Assembly (NCBI GenBank): GCA_031266255.1
Contig: JAISBK010000176.1
Coordinates: 1 to 9,796, forward strand
Origin: Treponema sp.
Lineage (GTDB): Bacteria > Spirochaetota > Spirochaetia > Treponematales > Breznakiellaceae
Direction of reading: 5' to 3'
DNA length: 9,796 nt
Shown here: positions 7,637-9,796 of the stretch, one piece after another
Numbering within the stretch: position 1 is the stretch's first letter
Layout: the number at the start of each line of letters is the position of its first letter
Notes under the pieces: model-generated
What the model was told of the DNA's origin: nothing
Databases searched by the model: none
What the model saw: the letters and a program-made list of their open reading frames with translations, nothing else
Made by a program: the position numbers and the translations under genes

Positions 7637-8263
7637 ATGGCAGTTTTCATCCGGCCCGCCTGTGGGTCGGATATTCCTTACCTGTATGCAATATGCCTTA
7701 AGACCGGAGACGCAGGTAACAACGCGTCCGGTCTTTTTCATGATCCTCTGTTGTTAGGTCAGTACTACGGGGCGCCCTATTTCTTTTATGATCCCAGTCT
7801 CTGTTTTGTTGCGGAGGACCAGGGTATTCCCCAAGGATATATCTTGGCCGCGGCAGAGACCCGGGATTTTAACCGATGGATGGAACGGGTATGGCTTCCA
7901 CCTCTCCGCAGTCGCTACCCAGAGCCTTACCCCAAGGAACGCATAAAATCCCCCTTTGAGCAGCACCTCGTCTCCTTACTCCACCAGTCCCTGGATTCCT
8001 CTGAGCCTGGGTACTGGTCTTCCTATCCTGCTCATCTACACATTGATTTGCTTCCTACCATACAAGGCCAGGGAGTGGGGAAACTGCTGATGCATACCCT
8101 CCTGGATGCATTGGACCGCCGAAACTGTCCGGGGGTGCACCTGGGGGTCAGCAAATCCAATACCGGGGCGATTGCGTTTTATCAGAAAGAAGGCTTTTCG
8201 GTGTTACAAGATCATGAACAGTGGCTTATGCTGGGGAAAATCCGGGTTCCTATTTCTGCGTAA
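7637..8263 (+). CDS. GNAT acetyltransferase, O-GlcNAcase C-terminal-domain type
   Basis: This is a stand-alone acetyl-CoA-dependent N-acetyltransferase fold of 208 residues. The acetyl-CoA binding loop is intact, Q143-G-Q-G146-V-G148, after the strand HLHIDLLP (133-140). Motif B follows as HLGVSKSNTGAIAFYQKEGF (168-187). The N-terminal half, with IRPACGSDIPYLYAIC (5-20), SLCFVAED (54-61) and GYILAAAETRDF (67-78), aligns from memory with the acetyltransferase-like domain of human O-GlcNAcase and its free bacterial relatives. The human domain lacks the CoA loop; this one has it, so it is probably active. Its acceptor is unknown. ATG 7637 has GGAG (7627-7630) 6 bases upstream, and it lies 14 bases after permease 2, so it is probably the last gene of that operon. 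I see no clear terminator after it. Confidence 0.85.
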   Translation: MAVFIRPACGSDIPYLYAICLKTGDAGNNASGLFHDPLLLGQYYGAPYFFYDPSLCFVAEDQGIPQGYILAAAETRDFNRWMERVWLPPLRSRYPEPYPKERIKSPFEQHLVSLLHQSLDSSEPGYWSSYPAHLHIDLLPTIQGQGVGKLLMHTLLDALDRRNCPGVHLGVSKSNTGAIAFYQKEGFSVLQDHEQWLMLGKIRVPISA

Positions 8264-8296
8264 TGAGTTAAAGTACACCTTAAGCCACAGACCCTC

Positions 8297-8325
8297 TTGC
8301 TAAGATACCTCTAAAAAAATATAAT
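8297..8325 (+). promoter_or_regulatory. Sigma70-type promoter in the AT-rich gap
   Basis: TTGCTA (8297-8302, four of six) is followed after exactly 17 bases by a perfect TATAAT (8320-8325). The predicted start near 8332 is only about 20 bases ahead of the small ORF at 8351 and 240 bases ahead of the FGE-fold gene, which it may also drive. Confidence 0.65.
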
Positions 8326-8350
8326 ATCTCCTATCCTTAAGGAGGATGGT

Positions 8351-8395
8351 ATGTTACCGTATCCAGCAGATGGGATTTTATCCACAATCGTATAA
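8351..8395 (+). CDS. 14-codon small ORF or leader peptide (uncertain)
   Basis: ATG 8351 begins a 14-residue frame, MLPYPADGILSTIV, ending in TAA. What makes it worth listing is its signals: an excellent Shine-Dalgarno TAAGGAGGA (8338-8346) 4 bases ahead and the promoter at 8297. CCTTAAGG (8335-8342) is a palindrome overlapping the ribosome binding site. It may be a leader peptide, or the start of a gene that was broken at the TAA, because the same frame stays open after it to 8578. I recognise no family. Confidence 0.3.
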   Translation: MLPYPADGILSTIV

Positions 8396-8578
8396 CTTTA
8401 CTATGTATTATACACCTTATTACTTTTATCAGTACTGAAAGGAAGCTCAATAGTGGAGATGCTTACTATGCCATGTTATTCATGTATTTTATGTTTTATT
8501 TTTATATACCATCCCCATGCCCCTCGTACCCTACTAGGGGAAACTGACGGAACATATAGAGGAGGAGGCCCGTGGTAA
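8396..8578 (+). other. Hydrophobic open frame in the gap before the FGE-fold gene
   Basis: After the TAA of the 14-codon ORF the same frame stays open for 60 codons to TAA 8576-8578, overlapping the GTG start of the next gene. It begins LYYVLYTLLLLSVLKGSS, like a signal peptide or membrane segment. It includes a possible start at GTG 8453 with GAAAGGAAG (8437-8445) upstream, which would give a 41-residue peptide containing CILCFIFIY. Near the end CCCTA-C-TAGGG (8529-8539) is a short palindrome. It could be the decayed N-terminus of the downstream gene, a small membrane peptide, or chance in AT-rich DNA. Otherwise I see no gene in 8264-8571. Confidence 0.2.
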
Positions 8579-9600
8579 GCGGAGATCCATCATCGGCAGC
8601 GTGGTCGGTGGATGACCAAGCAGAGGAACTGATACCCTATATGGCAATGATTCCGGTTTCAGGAGGAACTATCCTGGGACAGGGAACCGAAGGGGTATTT
8701 GTGAAAGATCGGCAGATACGACTGAGTCCTTTTTTTATCGCACAATACGAGACGACTTATGCACTGTGGTATTGGGTACGGATATGGGCGCAGCATAATG
8801 GTTATAGTTTTGCGAATAAGGGGAAAGAGGGGAGTGGAGATCATCAAGGAGAACCCAGTGGGTTGCGCCGATATGAACCGGTAAGTTGCATTAACTGGCG
8901 GGATGCCCTTGTGTGGTGCAATGCATACAGTGAGTTGATGGGGAAGCTGCCGGTCTATACGTATCGGGGGCAGGTGATTCGGGTATCAAAAGATATACGT
9001 ATCTGCAATGAGGCGGAGATGGGTGATGGGGATGGGTATCGGTTGCCTACCGAGGCGGAGTGGGAGTTTGCGGCTCGCGGGGGGAATCCCGAGGAGACAG
9101 GATGGGAGTATCGGTATGCGGGGGTGAAGGAGGGGGATGGCTTGGGAGTTGGGGCGTGGTACCGAGAAAACGGAGAGGGAGGTACGCATCGGGTAGGGAT
9201 GAAAGCGCCTAATAGGTTGGGGCTCTATGATATAGGGGGTAATGTATGGGAATGGTGCTGGGACTGGTATCACGGATTGGCGTGGTATGGCGAGAAGGGA
9301 CGAGGACAGATGGAACAGGACGTAAGATATGAGGTGAACTGGCTTACGGGGGAACGGGAGTGGGGTCAAGAATGGTATCAGGATCTGATTCCCCGAGGAG
9401 GAGATAATCCGCGAGGGGCGGTTTCTGGGGTGGCACGGGTGAGACGAGGTGGAGGATGGGATAGTTTTGAGCACCAAGTAGCGGTTACGTATCGGGGGAG
9501 CAGTATACCGGCCCGAACGAGCCGCACGATTGGATTTCGGGTGGTATGTAGTAAGGTTGTTTGGGGAAACGAGGAACAGGTAAAAGACCGCGGCTGCTAA
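8572..9600 (+). CDS. FGE-sulfatase/SUMF1-fold protein without catalytic cysteines; candidate DGR variable protein
   Basis: The 342-residue protein has the formylglycine-generating-enzyme (C-type-lectin-like) fold. Motifs: MAMIPVSGGTILGQGTEG (24-41), SCINWRDALVWCNAYSELMG (105-124), YRLPTEAEWEFAARGG (156-171), LGLYDIGGNVWEWCWDWY (216-233), and RVRRGGGW (289-296) through GFRVV (321-325). True FGE has two catalytic cysteines between the RGGSW and GFR blocks. Here there are none, so sulfatase activation is unlikely and a binding role is inferred, as for the Treponema DGR protein TvpA. GTG 8572 has AGAGGAGG (8558-8565) 6 bases ahead, and an in-frame TAG at 8557-8559 excludes a longer start. No signal peptide is visible, which is odd for a surface protein. 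The coding strand is unusually G-rich: 33 G against 5 C in 9121-9180. Confidence 0.88.
   Translation: MVSGDPSSAAWSVDDQAEELIPYMAMIPVSGGTILGQGTEGVFVKDRQIRLSPFFIAQYETTYALWYWVRIWAQHNGYSFANKGKEGSGDHQGEPSGLRRYEPVSCINWRDALVWCNAYSELMGKLPVYTYRGQVIRVSKDIRICNEAEMGDGDGYRLPTEAEWEFAARGGNPEETGWEYRYAGVKEGDGLGVGAWYRENGEGGTHRVGMKAPNRLGLYDIGGNVWEWCWDWYHGLAWYGEKGRGQMEQDVRYEVNWLTGEREWGQEWYQDLIPRGGDNPRGAVSGVARVRRGGGWDSFEHQVAVTYRGSSIPARTSRTIGFRVVCSKVVWGNEEQVKDRGC
9442..9546 (+). other. Candidate variable region of the FGE-fold protein
   Basis: This covers residues 291-325, from RRGGGW to GFRVV. In related bacterial proteins the stretch between these blocks is usually rich in asparagine. Here those positions hold D, S, F (297-299), H301, S310, S311, A314, S317, R318 and I320. 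Their codons are GAT, AGT, TTT; CAC; AGC, AGT; GCC; AGC, CGC; ATT. All end in C or T, as expected if an AAC or AAT template was changed only at adenines, the signature of DGR mutagenesis. No template repeat or reverse transcriptase is in the window, so this is a pattern-based inference. Confidence 0.4.
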
Positions 9601-9614
9601 TGTGCCAGAGCGTC

Positions 9615-9679
9615 GGCGTTTACGCTGAGCACCAGGTGGCATATATCATGTCTTCCTTTCCTCCAGAAACGTAAACGCC
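9615..9679. repeat. 10-bp perfect inverted repeat downstream of the FGE-fold gene
   Basis: GGCGTTTACG (9615-9624) and CGTAAACGCC (9670-9679) are exact inverted copies with 45 bases between them. The enclosed DNA includes 9626-9641, a near copy of part of the preceding gene. The long loop and lack of a following T-run make a standard terminator unlikely; a recombination or mobile-element remnant is possible. Confidence 0.5.
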
Positions 9680-9693
9680 TGTATCGAAATTAC

Positions 9694-9722
9694 TTGATTT
9701 ATTCCAAGAGCTAGGTTATACT
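9694..9722 (+). promoter_or_regulatory. Sigma70-type promoter pointing out of the window
   Basis: TTGATT (9694-9699, four of six) and TATACT (9717-9722, five of six) are separated by the ideal 17 bases. Transcription would start near 9729 and leave the window to the right. No ribosome binding site or convincing gene start follows before the edge, so the product could be a structured RNA or a gene beyond 9796. Confidence 0.5.
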
Positions 9723-9762
9723 TTGTGCATGCGTAAGGTGTCGCTGTGCTCCGGCCCTGGGG

Positions 9763-9784
9763 GGGGGGCGGCGCCCCGCCCCCC
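9763..9784. repeat. GC-only hairpin within a G10 run
   Basis: GGGGGGCGG (9763-9771) pairs perfectly with CCGCCCCCC (9776-9784) around the loop CGCC, giving a 9-bp stem made only of G-C pairs. It sits in a run of ten G (9759-9768). It contrasts sharply with the AT-rich DNA 50 bases upstream. It may be a dispersed palindromic repeat or a cruciform element; long G runs are also prone to sequencing error. Confidence 0.5.
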
Positions 9785-9796
9785 GCACGGGTGGTG

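Noticed and set aside
8529..8539. CCCTACTAGGG palindrome as an operator of the FGE-fold gene
   Set aside because: Only five bases per arm with no second copy in the window, so it is noted in the gap entry rather than called as a site.
8986..9642. 218-codon proline/serine-rich open frame on the minus strand
   Set aside because: It is antisense to the FGE-fold gene. Its odd composition simply mirrors the G-rich coding strand of that gene.
9620..9649. Nine-codon minus-strand ORF preceded by GGAGG
   Set aside because: Too short and unsupported; spacing of 10 bases is poor and the sequence falls within the inverted repeat.
9729..9796. ATG 9729 opening a frame to the window end (MRKVSLCSGPGGG...)
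   Set aside because: No ribosome binding site precedes it, it would start exactly at the predicted transcript start, and it runs straight through the GC hairpin as low-complexity residues.

Overview
The window looks like spirochaete DNA, most likely a Treponema of a fibre- or chitin-rich gut. This is inferred from gene style, not from a marker gene: a sugar ABC transporter with no ATPase of its own, a short CstA-type transporter, and a formylglycine-generating-enzyme-fold (FGE-sulfatase) protein with a variable-looking C-terminus, as known for Treponema. No rRNA, tRNA, CRISPR array or insertion sequence was seen.

Layout. (1) Positions 1-2384, minus strand: a nearly complete GH94 phosphorylase, closest from memory to N,N'-diacetylchitobiose phosphorylase. 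The window edge removes only its last few residues. Long open frames on the plus strand here are shadows of it. (2) A divergent intergenic region of 243 bases, with a short dyad and a hairpin just ahead of the next ribosome binding site. (3) 2628-4121: cstA-type carbon-starvation/pyruvate transporter, ended by a 15-bp stem. (4) A 306-base gap with a strong sigma70-type promoter and a structured leader RNA. (5) 4428-7622: a CUT1-type sugar import operon: lipoprotein binding protein, a hairpin plus terminator-like stem, then two permeases. (6) 7637-8263: a GNAT acetyltransferase of the type found as the C-terminal domain of human O-GlcNAcase. (7) An AT-rich 308-base gap with its own promoter, a 14-codon ORF and a hydrophobic reading frame. 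(8) 8572-9600: an FGE-fold protein with no catalytic cysteines and a C-terminus resembling a variable region of a diversity-generating retroelement (DGR). (9) 9601-9796: an inverted repeat, a promoter pointing out of the window and a GC-only hairpin.

How the genes may work together. The transporter would bring an oligosaccharide into the cytoplasm. A chitobiose-type phosphorylase would split a disaccharide with phosphate, giving a sugar 1-phosphate and a free sugar without spending ATP. An O-GlcNAcase-like acetyltransferase beside the transporter fits amino-sugar metabolism. Together they suggest a chitobiose/GlcNAc utilisation locus, but this is inference: the phosphorylase and cstA are separate transcription units from the transporter.

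The most interesting feature is the FGE-fold protein at 8572-9600. Its coding strand is strikingly G-rich, it has lost the FGE active site, and the residues where this family is usually asparagine-rich are diversified. A reverse transcriptase and template repeat would have to lie beyond the right edge; neither is visible here.
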